Origin: Flagellimonas_A sp039592695
Lineage (GTDB): Bacteria; Bacteroidota; Bacteroidia; Flavobacteriales; Flavobacteriaceae
Direction of reading: 5' to 3'
DNA length: 64,000 bases
Assembly (NCBI RefSeq): GCF_039592695.1
Contig: NZ_JBBUTK010000003.1
Location: 124,001 to 188,000, forward strand
Part shown: positions 8,292-17,392 of the stretch, in pieces
Position numbering within the stretch: the first letter of the stretch is position 1
How the letters are laid out: each line of letters starts with the position of its first letter
Position numbers and translations under genes: made by a program
Notes under the pieces: generated by a model
Database searches by the model: none
What the model saw: only the letters and a program-made list of their open reading frames with translations
What the model was told of the DNA's origin: nothing

Positions 8292-9065
8292 TTAAAAGGT
8301 ATATCTCGTGCCCAAAAACAGGCTGTACTTTAATCTTCGGCCCTCGTCAACATCGTTGACCAGCGGTACCTGTACCGCCAAATCGAACGTAACGTTCTTT
8401 CGGGCGTACTGAATACCCTGTGCATAAAGCAACTGGTACCAGTCGCGTTCGGTCAGCCACGAATTGGTATACTCAAAATACAGGTTCAACTGTTTGTTGG
8501 GGTATTGGGGTTTCAAGAGCGGAAGCCCAAAACCCAATTTATATCGGAATTCGTCCAAAGTGCCGTCGGGCATCCAGTTGTAGCCCAGCTCGTTGGAGAT
8601 ACCATACTTGAGGGATTCGTACCCGGCGACCAAGCCATAATATCCTTGGTACTTGCCCGTGCTGAGCTCCATCACATCCAATGCTTCCCCCGTTGGGAGG
8701 GTTTGCAACGTTTTGGCGACCATACGAAAGGTCTTGCCCGTACCATCCTTTCTAAAGAATTGGTATTTGCCCATCACCTTGATGTCGGCCAGGCCGCTAC
8801 CATCTTCTTCATTGGTGTTAAAACTATAGCTGATATAGGGCAGGTGAACCGCCACAAGAGAGTTCGCCGTAGGAAGATAGTGCAGCATCAGTGGCACATA
8901 CGTGAAAGTGCCGCGTTCGGTCTTCCGTATTTCAGTCAGGGTTTTGGCAGTAAAACTGCCGCCACCCAGCATAATGGGCTTATCGGCGGTAATCGGTGGA
9001 CCCTGCGCCTGTAATTTCAGCAATGCCAGCAAGGCTATTGCCATTGTCAATATGTATGATTTCAT
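8292..9065 (-). CDS. Outer-membrane beta-barrel protein, unknown function
   Basis: A 257-residue protein with a signal peptide (MKSYILTMAIALLALLKLQAQ). The mature part has alternating amphipathic strands and ends with FLGTRYTF, a C-terminal aromatic typical of barrels inserted by BamA. Similar proteins are often annotated as transporters of the phenol-degradation MetA type, without evidence for a substrate. Its position between the Cys-rich HYC_CC_PP-like gene and the double-HMA gene suggests passage or sensing of a metal or metal complex, which is an inference. Confidence 0.75.
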   Translation of the reverse strand: MKSYILTMAIALLALLKLQAQGPPITADKPIMLGGGSFTAKTLTEIRKTERGTFTYVPLMLHYLPTANSLVAVHLPYISYSFNTNEEDGSGLADIKVMGKYQFFRKDGTGKTFRMVAKTLQTLPTGEALDVMELSTGKYQGYYGLVAGYESLKYGISNELGYNWMPDGTLDEFRYKLGFGLPLLKPQYPNKQLNLYFEYTNSWLTERDWYQLLYAQGIQYARKNVTFDLAVQVPLVNDVDEGRRLKYSLFLGTRYTF

Positions 9066-9103
9066 TGGAATTTTGATTCAAAAAATTAAGACTCAATTCA
9101 TGA

Positions 9104-9130
9104 GATTCCAGCCTACGCGGGAACGACAAA
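9104..9130 (+). repeat. Palindromic repeat R1 copy
   Basis: GATTCCAGCCTACGCGGGAACGACAAA is a diverged copy of R1 in the 76-base gap between the barrel gene and the HYC_CC_PP-like gene. Confidence 0.75.
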
Positions 9131-9141
9131 AAGTGGCATTT

Positions 9142-9546
9142 TTAAATCAAATAGACCTCGTACAAGATGTTGAAATCCTGTACCAGTAAAGGGGGTGGAT
9201 AGGTATCAAACGGAACCGTTTGTTCCGAAAAGTCGGTAAACAAATCGAGATATGACGACGCAAAAGCCGCCAAAAAGACCTGTTGGTCAATTTCTAGGTC
9301 GTTGAAGGTCAGTTTTAGGTCGTCTTGTCCTTCCAATGTGAACGATTCGTCATCGCAACAATGATTTTCAGTTTCCCCAAAAGCCATCATTGAAGCTTCC
9401 ATACCACAATCCTCGGCATGGGAGAAAAAGGCGACATCCATCACACGGCCCATGCAAAGGTGCTTGTCCACCGACCATGAAACAGTCGAGAGCAACACCA
9501 AAAGCGCAAGTAATGAAGAACTAATCTGATGGATTATCTTTTTCAC
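9142..9546 (-). CDS. HYC_CC_PP-like small Cys-rich protein
   Basis: A 134-residue protein starting at GTG. An N-terminal hydrophobic helix (residues 7–25) is a signal or anchor. It is followed by HLCMGRV, a DCGM motif and HCCDDE, which correspond to the His-Cys, Cys and Cys-Cys elements that name this Bacteroidota family, and it ends with the PPPLL element. These proteins frequently neighbour heavy-metal genes; the reaction is unknown. GTG is preferred because a TAAATTTG promoter element ends only four bases before it. It is the first gene of the minus-strand run down to 3788. Confidence 0.8.
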   Translation of the reverse strand: MKKIIHQISSSLLALLVLLSTVSWSVDKHLCMGRVMDVAFFSHAEDCGMEASMMAFGETENHCCDDESFTLEGQDDLKLTFNDLEIDQQVFLAAFASSYLDLFTDFSEQTVPFDTYPPPLLVQDFNILYEVYLI

Positions 9547-9550
9547 ACAG

Positions 9551-9558
9551 CAAATTTA
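9551..9558 (-). promoter_or_regulatory. Bacteroidota -7 element before the HYC_CC_PP-like gene
   Basis: On the minus strand TAAATTTG matches TAnnTTTG. Only four bases (CTGT) separate it from the GTG start, so the transcript would begin at or next to the start codon. No convincing -33 TTTG is seen at the usual distance. Confidence 0.55.
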
Positions 9559-9672
9559 CAAAACATCTTGTTCAATCATTTTTTAAAACCCTTTTGTTAA
9601 CCAAATTTTGGGAGCCGTTGATTGTAATTTTTGAGGTTTTACCCGACTTTTACTCCTCAAAACCACAACCAA

Positions 9673-10125
9673 ATGTTTGAACAACTGCGAAAATCCGTCA
9701 CCGAAATCACTGCAAATCCAAAATGGGATTCCACCAAAAAAATGCAGCAGATCTGTGATGTATTGAAATCTGAGGTTGACCATTACGATTGGGTCGGATT
9801 TTATTTTAAGAACGGTGATAAACGCGAACTCAAATTGGGACCCTTTGCAGGTGAGCCCACGGACCATACCATTATTCCGTTTGGTAAGGGCATTTGCGGC
9901 CAGGTTGCCGAAAGCAACCAAAATTTTGTGGTGCCCGATGTGGCGGCGCAAGACAACTATATCGCCTGCAGCTTGACCGTAAAGTCTGAAATCGTGGTGC
10001 CACTGTTCAAGAATGGGGAGAACATTGGCCAAATCGACATCGACTCAAATACCCCTGATCCGTTTAATGAAGAAGACGAGCGTTTTCTAGAGTTCGTCAA
10101 CCAAAAAGTAGCAGAGATTCTTTAA
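9673..10125 (+). CDS. GAF-domain protein, free methionine-(R)-sulfoxide reductase type
   Basis: A 150-residue single-GAF protein. It resembles fRMsr enzymes, which reduce free Met-R-sulfoxide with catalytic cysteines: the GKGICGQVAE motif near residue 80 and DNYIACSLTVKSEIVVPL near residue 105 carry two of them. I chose ATG 9673, because the upstream in-frame ATG at 9631 adds a short unconserved stretch. It stands alone, divergent from the metal-linked run and 90 bases before purH. A purely regulatory GAF role is possible, but the conserved Cys pair argues for the enzyme. Confidence 0.8.
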   Translation: MFEQLRKSVTEITANPKWDSTKKMQQICDVLKSEVDHYDWVGFYFKNGDKRELKLGPFAGEPTDHTIIPFGKGICGQVAESNQNFVVPDVAAQDNYIACSLTVKSEIVVPLFKNGENIGQIDIDSNTPDPFNEEDERFLEFVNQKVAEIL

Positions 10126-10177
10126 AACTTCACCCGTTTTGTTGATAACCTCTTAGCCACTATCTTTTTGATTGCGT

Positions 10178-10185
10178 TATTTTTG
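10178..10185 (+). promoter_or_regulatory. Probable purH promoter -7 element
   Basis: TATTTTTG fits TAnnTTTG and lies 30 bases before the purH start. No clear -33 box is present. Confidence 0.45.
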
Positions 10186-10215
10186 GTGCTTACTTTTTTG
10201 TAACCACAAACTATC

Positions 10216-11748
10216 ATGAGCACTACCAAAAAGGCCACTTCGGCCCTGATTTCCGTCTTTCATAAGGATGGCCTCGAACCCATTGTCAAAAAGCTGGCCG
10301 AACTTGGAACAACAATATATTCCACTGGGGGCACCGAAAAATTCATCAAAGATTTGGGCATCAATGTCATCGCTGTGGAAGATGTCACCAGCTACCCCTC
10401 CATTTTGGGCGGAAGGGTCAAAACCCTGCATCCAAAAGTTTTCGGTGGCATTTTGAACCGACAGGACAATGATAGCGATGTAGCCCAAATGCAGGAATTC
10501 GACATTCCCCAGTTGGATATTGTCATCGTTGACCTCTACCCTTTTGAAAAAACGGTGGCCAGTGGTGCGTCTGAACAAGAAATCATAGAGAAAATTGATA
10601 TCGGTGGGATTTCCCTCATCCGCGCCGCAGCAAAAAATTATAAGGACGTACTCTGTGTATCCTCTATGGAAGATTATTGGGATTTTCATAAAATCATCTC
10701 CGAAGGAAACGGTGAAACAACCTTGGAGCAACGCAAGGCATTCGCCACCAAGGCGTTCAACATCTCATCACACTATGATTCGGCAATTTTCAAATATTTC
10801 AATAAAGACCACGCCCAAGCGGCATTGAAAATCAGTGAAACACAGGGGCGGGTGCTGCGCTACGGAGAGAATCCACATCAAAAGGGATTCTTTTTTGGTG
10901 ATTTTGAGGCCATGTTCGACAAACTGCACGGCAAGGAATTATCATACAACAACCTTTTGGATGTTGATGCAGCCGTCAATCTCATGGAGGAATTCAAGAA
11001 CGACGACCCCACGTTCGCCATTTTAAAGCATAACAACGCCTGCGGATTGGCCACCCGACCTACAATCAAACAAGCATACATCGATGCACTGGCCGGTGAC
11101 CCTGTCTCTGCTTTTGGCGGAATCTTGATAGCGAATACCGAAATTGACAAAACCACAGCAGAGGAAATACACCAACTATTTTGTGAAGTGGTCATTGCGC
11201 CGAGCTTTTCAGAGAGCGCCCTGAAAATTTTGAAAGGAAAAAAGAATCGTATTCTCTTGATACAAAAAGAAGTCGCCTTGCCCGAAACTTTGGTTCGTAC
11301 CTGTTTGAACGGCGTGTTGGTTCAAGACAAAGACTTTAAGACCGATGCCATTGATGATCTAGAATACGTGACATATAAAAAACCTAGCAAACAAGAGCTG
11401 GAAGACCTCATCTTTGCCTCAAAGCTTTGCAAGCACACCAAGAGCAATACCATTGTGTTGGCAAAAAACAAACAGCTATGCGCCAGCGGCACAGGCCAAA
11501 CATCACGGGTTGATGCCTTGAACCAGGCCGTTCATAAGGCAAAACACTTCGGTTTTGAGCTCAAAGGTGCTGTCATGGCAAGTGATGCTTTCTTTCCGTT
11601 TCCAGATTGCGTAGAGATTGCCAATAAATCTGGTATTGTGAGCGTTATACAGCCTGGAGGTTCCATCAAAGACCAGCTGAGCATTGATTATTGCAATGAA
11701 AATGATATGGCCATGGTGATGACGGGCACCCGACACTTTAAACATTAA
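10216..11748 (+). CDS. purH: Bifunctional AICAR formyltransferase / IMP cyclohydrolase PurH
   Basis: A 510-residue protein catalysing the last two steps of IMP synthesis in the cytoplasm. The N-terminal cyclohydrolase (MGS-like) domain shows ALISVFHKDGL, TGGT and GGRVKTLHPKVFGGIL; the C-terminal formyltransferase domain shows RYGENPHQKG, the KHNNACG catalytic region (KHxxxCG) near residue 270, and DAFFPF. Length matches the family. It is 35 bases upstream of mreB on the same strand, but a TACTTTTG element inside that gap suggests mreB has its own promoter. Confidence 0.98.
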   Translation: MSTTKKATSALISVFHKDGLEPIVKKLAELGTTIYSTGGTEKFIKDLGINVIAVEDVTSYPSILGGRVKTLHPKVFGGILNRQDNDSDVAQMQEFDIPQLDIVIVDLYPFEKTVASGASEQEIIEKIDIGGISLIRAAAKNYKDVLCVSSMEDYWDFHKIISEGNGETTLEQRKAFATKAFNISSHYDSAIFKYFNKDHAQAALKISETQGRVLRYGENPHQKGFFFGDFEAMFDKLHGKELSYNNLLDVDAAVNLMEEFKNDDPTFAILKHNNACGLATRPTIKQAYIDALAGDPVSAFGGILIANTEIDKTTAEEIHQLFCEVVIAPSFSESALKILKGKKNRILLIQKEVALPETLVRTCLNGVLVQDKDFKTDAIDDLEYVTYKKPSKQELEDLIFASKLCKHTKSNTIVLAKNKQLCASGTGQTSRVDALNQAVHKAKHFGFELKGAVMASDAFFPFPDCVEIANKSGIVSVIQPGGSIKDQLSIDYCNENDMAMVMTGTRHFKH

Positions 11749-11754
11749 TTTTGC

Positions 11755-11762
11755 TACTTTTG
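11755..11762 (+). promoter_or_regulatory. Probable mreB promoter -7 element
   Basis: TACTTTTG matches TAnnTTTG and lies 21 bases before the mreB ATG, in the short purH–mreB gap. The -33 position is not recognisable. Confidence 0.45.
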
Positions 11763-11783
11763 CCGATAAACCTGAATTAGCCT

Positions 11784-12812
11784 ATGGGATTTTTTGACTT
11801 CATGACCGAGGAAATCGCCATTGACCTTGGTACAGCAAATACCCTGATTATACACCTTGATAAAGTTGTTGTTGATAGTCCATCTATCGTGGCACGCGAC
11901 CGTATTTCGGGCAAGATTATTGCCGTGGGGCGTGAAGCGAGCATGATGCAGGGCAAGACCCACGAAAACATAAAGACCATCCGTCCGTTGAAAGATGGTG
12001 TCATCGCCGATTTTGATGCTTCGGAAAAGATGATCAACATGTTCATCAAGAACATTCCGGCACTGAAGAAAAAATGGTTTCCTCCCGCCCTACGAATGGT
12101 CATCTGTATTCCCTCAGGCATAACAGAGGTTGAGATGCGCGCGGTACGTGAATCTGCAGAGCGTGTGAACGGCAAAGAGGTATACCTTATTCACGAGCCA
12201 ATGGCAGCTGCCATCGGTATCGGATTGGATATCATGCAGCCAAAAGGAAACATGATCGTTGACATTGGCGGTGGAACCACAGAAATTGCCGTTATTGCCC
12301 TGGGCGGAATCGTATGTGACAAATCGGTCAAGATTGCAGGTGATGTCTTTACCAATGATATTATCTATTATATGCGTACCCAACACAATCTGTATGTGGG
12401 TGAAAGCACCGCAGAGGCGATCAAAATAGAGATTGGTTCCGCTACCGAAGATTTGAAATCTCCTCCGGAAGACAAGCAGATTCAAGGTCGTGACCTTTTG
12501 ACCGGTAAGCCCAAACAGGTTTCGATTTCGTATCGGGAAATCGCAAAGGCATTGGATAAGAGCATCTTGCGTGTAGAGGATGCTGTTATGGAAACACTCT
12601 CACAAACCCCACCAGAATTGGCTGCGGATATTTACAATACAGGCATTTATTTGGCCGGTGGAGGGTCAATGCTCCGCGGTCTTGACAGAAGGCTTTCGCA
12701 GAAAACAGATCTTCCGGTATATATCGCCGAAGATCCTTTACGGGCTGTTGTACGAGGCACCGGTATCGCACTTAAAAACTTGGAACGCTACAAGAACATT
12801 TTGATTAAATAG
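11784..12812 (+). CDS. mreB: Rod shape-determining protein MreB
   Basis: A 342-residue actin-like ATPase of exact family length. It shows the phosphate-1 motif AIDLGTANTL at residue 10, phosphate-2 DIGGGTTEIAVI near residue 160, and the adenosine motif YLAGGGSMLRGLD near residue 290. It polymerises under the inner membrane and guides lateral wall synthesis with MreC, MreD, PBP2 and RodA, all encoded directly downstream in that order. Confidence 0.99.
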   Translation: MGFFDFMTEEIAIDLGTANTLIIHLDKVVVDSPSIVARDRISGKIIAVGREASMMQGKTHENIKTIRPLKDGVIADFDASEKMINMFIKNIPALKKKWFPPALRMVICIPSGITEVEMRAVRESAERVNGKEVYLIHEPMAAAIGIGLDIMQPKGNMIVDIGGGTTEIAVIALGGIVCDKSVKIAGDVFTNDIIYYMRTQHNLYVGESTAEAIKIEIGSATEDLKSPPEDKQIQGRDLLTGKPKQVSISYREIAKALDKSILRVEDAVMETLSQTPPELAADIYNTGIYLAGGGSMLRGLDRRLSQKTDLPVYIAEDPLRAVVRGTGIALKNLERYKNILIK

Positions 12813-12863
12813 CAGTTTTCACCCTTTTGATTACTGCATCACTGCCCTTTTAGAGCATACGGC

Positions 12864-13682
12864 ATGCAACAGATCATCAATTTCATTCTCAGGTACAGAA
12901 ATACGGTGCTCTATCTATCCTTGGCTTTTTTAGGAATTTTCATGACCATCAGGTCACACTCGTACCATCAATCAAAATTTTTCAATTCTTCAAAATGGGT
13001 CACCGGTAATTTTTACAATACTTCCAACACCATTTCATCCTACTTTTCGCTACGGGAAGAAAACAAAGAACTTTCCGAAGAAAATAAGCGATTGAGACAG
13101 CTTTTGTTCAATAACAACGAAGACACGATAAATCGACTTGACACCACACAATTGGATTTTCAAGTGCTCCAGGGAAGGGCAATAAAGAACAGCTATGCCC
13201 TTACTAGAAATTACATTACCATTGATCTGGGCAAAAACCACGGTGTGGAACAAGATATGGGAGTCATCACAAGTAAGGGTATTTTGGGTATTGTTGAGAA
13301 CACCTCAAGAAACTATTCGACCGTGCAGAGTATCTTAAACAGCAGGTCGAACATCAATGCCAAAATCAAGAACACCAATTATTTTGGATCTTTGGTGTGG
13401 GATGGTGACCGCTATGATGTCATTCAGTTGGTCGATATTCCGCGATTGGTACCGTTAGTGGTCGGTGATACCATTGTAACGGGCGGCATGTCAAGTATTT
13501 TTCCAGAGAACATTCCCATTGGCACTATCAAAAAGTACGAGCTGAACACTTCAAAAAGTTTCTATGATATTGACGTAGCACTGTTCAACGATATGGCGAA
13601 CATTTATACCGTCTATGTCATAAAGAACAACAACCGCCAAGAAATTTTGCAACTAGAGACAAAAACCGAAGACGTTGAATAA
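12864..13682 (+). CDS. mreC: Rod shape-determining protein MreC
   Basis: A 272-residue protein with one N-terminal membrane helix (about 12–32), a coiled coil around REENKELSEENKRLRQLL (residues 65–85) and a periplasmic beta-domain containing VITSKGILGIVE and DTIVTGGMSSIFPENIPIG. It links MreB to the periplasmic wall synthases. It starts 51 bases after mreB and overlaps mreD by eight bases. Confidence 0.97.
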   Translation: MQQIINFILRYRNTVLYLSLAFLGIFMTIRSHSYHQSKFFNSSKWVTGNFYNTSNTISSYFSLREENKELSEENKRLRQLLFNNNEDTINRLDTTQLDFQVLQGRAIKNSYALTRNYITIDLGKNHGVEQDMGVITSKGILGIVENTSRNYSTVQSILNSRSNINAKIKNTNYFGSLVWDGDRYDVIQLVDIPRLVPLVVGDTIVTGGMSSIFPENIPIGTIKKYELNTSKSFYDIDVALFNDMANIYTVYVIKNNNRQEILQLETKTEDVE

Positions 13683-14181
13683 CCAAATCACAATAAATAT
13701 CGTCAGGTTTATTTTGTTGGTGATGGCACAGATTTTCATTTTCAACCATCTGAACTTCTTTGGCTTTGTGAATCCGATGGTGTACGTCATCTTTCTCTAC
13801 TGGTATCCGATACGGGAGAATCGTGCTCTTTTCATGTTCATCGGTTTTTTGTTGGGGCTGGTCATCGACATATTTTCAGATACATTGGCGCTGCATGCCG
13901 TTTCGACACTGACCATCGCCTATGCCCGACCCATCATCATGCGCTTCTGTTTTGGGGTCAACTATGAATTTCAAACCTTTTCATTTAAAAACACCACCCG
14001 ATTACAGCGGCTCACTTTTTTGGCGCTTTTGGTGGTTGCACATCATCTGGTTTTCTTCTTATTGGAATTTTTAAGTTTGTCACATCTTTTGCTCCTGCTA
14101 AAAAAATTACTTTTGACCAGCATCTTGACATTGTTTCTTTGTGTGCTCTTTAGTTCACTTTTTAAAGTTCAGAGCGAATAA
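13675..14181 (+). CDS. mreD: Rod shape-determining protein MreD
   Basis: A 168-residue protein with about five membrane helices and the charged motif IDIFSDTLALHAVS typical of MreD. The start is TTG at 13675, inside the last codons of mreC; the next Met is at residue 18 in the first helix and would remove part of it, so TTG is preferred. It is an inner-membrane member of the elongasome. Confidence 0.92.
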   Translation: MNNQITINIVRFILLVMAQIFIFNHLNFFGFVNPMVYVIFLYWYPIRENRALFMFIGFLLGLVIDIFSDTLALHAVSTLTIAYARPIIMRFCFGVNYEFQTFSFKNTTRLQRLTFLALLVVAHHLVFFLLEFLSLSHLLLLLKKLLLTSILTLFLCVLFSSLFKVQSE

Positions 14182-14214
14182 AATTGAAATTGCAACGTTC
14201 AATTTACCAGAAGG

Positions 14215-14246
14215 TTGCCTTAAATGGCATTTACAAATTACCTTTG
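14215..14246 (+). promoter_or_regulatory. Internal promoter before mrdA
   Basis: TTG at 14215–14217 and TACCTTTG at 14239–14246 are 21 bases apart and match the TTG–N17-23–TAnnTTTG pattern. The element ends four bases before ATG 14251 (TACCTTTGCCCCATG), so the transcript would be leaderless or nearly so. The same sequence around the start occurs at coaX. Confidence 0.55.
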
Positions 14247-14250
14247 CCCC

Positions 14251-16119
14251 ATGAAAAAGTTATTGCTGTCTTCAATCATTGTCATCATAGGCATCACCTT
14301 TATCGGCAGATTATCGTATTTGCAGCTCTTCAGTTTTTCGCCAAACCAAATACTGGAAGACCCGGCGATAAAAAAAGTCTACGATTACCCTGAGAGAGGC
14401 TATATTTACGACAGAAATGGTGAATTGTTGGTGGGCAACCAACCTGCTTACGATGTCATGGTGATCCCCCGTGAGGTCAAGCCTTTGGATACCCTACAAT
14501 TTTGCACTCTTTTGGGAATTGACAAAGAGACCTTCATTTCACGAATGCAGAAGGCCAAAACGTATTCTCCCCGCCTACCTTCGGTTCTTGTGCCCCAACT
14601 TTCAAAAGAAGATTATGCCGGGCTACAGGAAAAGATGCGGCATTTCAATGGGTTCTATATTCAGAAAAGATCGTTGCGCTATTACAACACCAATAGTGCC
14701 GCCAATGTTTTGGGCTATATCAGTGAGGTCAATGAGACCGATCTCAAAAATAACCCATACTACGTTGCAGGAGAGCTGAAAGGGCGTACCGGTGTCGAAA
14801 AGCAGTACGAAGATATCCTCAGGGGCCGAAAGGGTGTAAAGCATATTCAAAAAGACCGTTATAACAGGGATATCGGCAAGTACAAAGACGGTAAGCTTGA
14901 TACCATTCCAGAGCAAGGAAAGGAAATACACATCACTTTAGCTAAAACATTGCAAGAGTACGGTGAGCAGTTGATGCATGGCAAACGGGGCGGTATCGTC
15001 GCCATTGAGCCCAGTTCAGGCGAAATCTTGAGCATGATCTCTGGGCCTACTTATGACCCCGCGCTTTTGGTGGGCAGACAACGGTCTAAAAATTATTCGA
15101 AGCTGCATTACGATACCATCGCCAGACCTACTTGGGACCGTTCCATTCTGGCCGAGCCATCTCCGGGGTCACCGTTCAAAACTTTGAATGCACTTGTAGC
15201 CCTGCAAGAAGGAGTGATACAACCAGAGACAAAATTTACCTGCTACAACGGTTTTTATGTAGGAAACAAGAAAAGGGGCTGCCACTGCGGTGGTGGCGTA
15301 CGCAATATGAACTCTGGCATCTACAAGTCGTGCAATGCCTACTTTGCCGGAACATTCAGAAAAATTTATAGCAAGTACCAGAGTACCGATGAGGGCATGG
15401 ATGTTTGGGAAAAGCACATCAAGAGCTTTGGTCTAGGAGGTTATCTGGGCACCGATCTACCAACAGGAAGACCGGGAAGAATACCCAGTAAGGAATATTA
15501 TGACAAATGGTATGGCGATAATCGCTGGTCATCATCCTTTATCATATCCAATTCCATTGGCCAAGGTGAAGTGGCGGCAACACCATTGCAACTGGCCAAT
15601 ATGACGGCGGCCATAGCCAATAGAGGGTATTTCTATACCCCGCACCTTATCAAAAAAATCGGAAACACGAACAATATCGATGTACGCTTTACTGAAAGAC
15701 ACGAAACCACCATTGACAAGGCGCATTTTGAACCCGTGATCAAAGGCATGGCAGATGTGTATAATTATGGTACGGCGAGATGGGTTCAAATTCCAGATAT
15801 TGAAATCGCGGGCAAAACAGGCACCGTAGAGAATTTCACCCGTATCGACGGTGAGCGCGTACAGTTGACGGATCACTCCGTTTTTGTGGCCTTTGCCCCA
15901 GTTGATAACCCGAAAATTGCAATCGCGGTTTATATTGAGAACGGTTACTACGGGTCACGATACGCTGGCCACATTGCCTCATTGATGATAGAAAAATACA
16001 TCAAGGGCGAGATTACCCGAAAAGATTTGGAGACCCGCATGCTCGAAAAGACACTCGAACACGAATATGCCAAACCCCTCAGTGGTGAACCGTTCAAGAT
16101 AAATGAGTATGTCTGGTAA
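14251..16119 (+). CDS. mrdA: Penicillin-binding protein 2 (elongasome transpeptidase)
   Basis: A 622-residue protein with an N-terminal membrane anchor, a PBP dimerisation domain beginning at YPERGYIYDRNGELLVGNQPAYD, and a transpeptidase domain with the three class-defining motifs: SPFK (active-site Ser, about residue 307) in SPGSPFKTL, SCN near residue 370 and KTGT near residue 525. It cross-links peptidoglycan during cell elongation together with RodA. I start at ATG 14251, because this gives a clean signal anchor and a promoter element ends four bases earlier; an in-frame ATG at 14224 is less likely. Confidence 0.97.
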   Translation: MKKLLLSSIIVIIGITFIGRLSYLQLFSFSPNQILEDPAIKKVYDYPERGYIYDRNGELLVGNQPAYDVMVIPREVKPLDTLQFCTLLGIDKETFISRMQKAKTYSPRLPSVLVPQLSKEDYAGLQEKMRHFNGFYIQKRSLRYYNTNSAANVLGYISEVNETDLKNNPYYVAGELKGRTGVEKQYEDILRGRKGVKHIQKDRYNRDIGKYKDGKLDTIPEQGKEIHITLAKTLQEYGEQLMHGKRGGIVAIEPSSGEILSMISGPTYDPALLVGRQRSKNYSKLHYDTIARPTWDRSILAEPSPGSPFKTLNALVALQEGVIQPETKFTCYNGFYVGNKKRGCHCGGGVRNMNSGIYKSCNAYFAGTFRKIYSKYQSTDEGMDVWEKHIKSFGLGGYLGTDLPTGRPGRIPSKEYYDKWYGDNRWSSSFIISNSIGQGEVAATPLQLANMTAAIANRGYFYTPHLIKKIGNTNNIDVRFTERHETTIDKAHFEPVIKGMADVYNYGTARWVQIPDIEIAGKTGTVENFTRIDGERVQLTDHSVFVAFAPVDNPKIAIAVYIENGYYGSRYAGHIASLMIEKYIKGEITRKDLETRMLEKTLEHEYAKPLSGEPFKINEYVW

Positions 16120-17392
16120 GAATGTACTGAGACGCATTGATTGGCTTTCCATTTTTTTTTATGTACTTCTAGTTATTATCGGATGGATAAATATCTATTC
16201 AACTACATTTGAAGGTACAAGCACCTCTATTTTTGATTTTTCTACACTATACGGAAAGCAGCTTTTCTTTATAGGCATCAGCTTTTTTGTCATTTTGTTC
16301 GTCTTGTTTATTGAGACCAGTTTTTTTGAGCGGTTTGCCAGTATTTTCTATTTGATTTCAATTGTACTGTTACTGGGGCTCTTTCTATTCGGAAAAACCA
16401 TTGCAGGCGCCACTTCATGGTATGATCTGGGGTTTTTTAACCTTCAGCCCTCTGAATTGGCCAAGGTAGCCACCGCGCTGGCACTTGCAAAATATTTGAG
16501 TGACATACAGACCGATATTAAAATTCGAAAACATCAGTTGTATGCCATTCTCATCATTATCGTTCCTGCTGTATTGATAGTTCCGCAACCAGACCCAGGC
16601 AGTGCTTTGGTATTTTTTGCGCTGTTTTTTGTGCTTTTCAGAGAGGGGCTGCCCCTTTCTTATCTCGTCGTTCCTTTGATTCTATTGCTATTGTTCGTTA
16701 CCACTTTAATGTATGGTACGGTTTGGGTGGCGATAGGATTGGCTATTTTGGTCGTCCTTGTTTTTACGTTAAAAAGATCTACGGTTAAAATACCGCTGGT
16801 ACCGCTCATCAGCGGTATCGCTGTCGCTGTGCTGTTTTCATTATCGGTAAACTTTGTCTTCGAAAATGTTTTTGAGCAACGCCATCGCGATCGTTTTTCG
16901 TTGTGGTTAGGATTGGAAAAGGATGAGGCCAAGCTGGAACAGATTCGAAAATCAATTGGTTACAATACCTATCAATCTGAGAAGGCCATTGAGTCAGGCG
17001 GTTTTTTCGGGAAAGGCTTTTTGGAAGGTACCCGTACCAAAGGTGACTTTGTGCCCGAACAGCATACCGATTACATTTTCAGCTCTGTAGGTGAGGAATG
17101 GGGCTTTGTGGGCACCTCGGCAGTGATTCTTTTGTTCACCTTTTTCTTTTTGCGATTGGTCATCTTGGCCGAACGCCAAAAGAGTGATTTCGGCCGTATG
17201 TACGGCTATGGGGTTATCTCCATACTTTTTATCCATTATTTTGTGAATGTGGGCATGGTCATTGGCCTCTTGCCGACCATCGGTATTCCGTTGCCCTTTT
17301 TCAGTTATGGTGGCTCGGGATTGTTGTTCTTCACCCTTTTACTTTTTATATTCTTGAAGATTGATGCCAATCGTTTAAAGGAAGGTATCTAA
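16103..17392 (+). CDS. rodA: Rod shape-determining protein RodA (SEDS glycosyltransferase)
   Basis: A 429-residue polytopic inner-membrane protein of the SEDS family with about ten helices. The motifs LQPSELAKVA, QPDPGSALVF, PEQHTDYIFSSVGEEWG and FFSYGGSG are those of RodA/FtsW peptidoglycan polymerases. It overlaps the end of mrdA by 17 bases and closes the cell-shape operon. Its stop shares bases with the stop of the converging nuclease gene. Confidence 0.98.
   Translation: MSMSGKNVLRRIDWLSIFFYVLLVIIGWINIYSTTFEGTSTSIFDFSTLYGKQLFFIGISFFVILFVLFIETSFFERFASIFYLISIVLLLGLFLFGKTIAGATSWYDLGFFNLQPSELAKVATALALAKYLSDIQTDIKIRKHQLYAILIIIVPAVLIVPQPDPGSALVFFALFFVLFREGLPLSYLVVPLILLLLFVTTLMYGTVWVAIGLAILVVLVFTLKRSTVKIPLVPLISGIAVAVLFSLSVNFVFENVFEQRHRDRFSLWLGLEKDEAKLEQIRKSIGYNTYQSEKAIESGGFFGKGFLEGTRTKGDFVPEQHTDYIFSSVGEEWGFVGTSAVILLFTFFFLRLVILAERQKSDFGRMYGYGVISILFIHYFVNVGMVIGLLPTIGIPLPFFSYGGSGLLFFTLLLFIFLKIDANRLKEGI

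Noticed and set aside
8505..9014. A 169-codon plus-strand frame
   Set aside because: It is antisense to the barrel gene 8292–9065, which has a signal peptide and barrel pattern.
9583..10032. A 149-codon minus-strand frame
   Set aside because: It is antisense to the GAF/fRMsr gene with clear family motifs and shows none itself.
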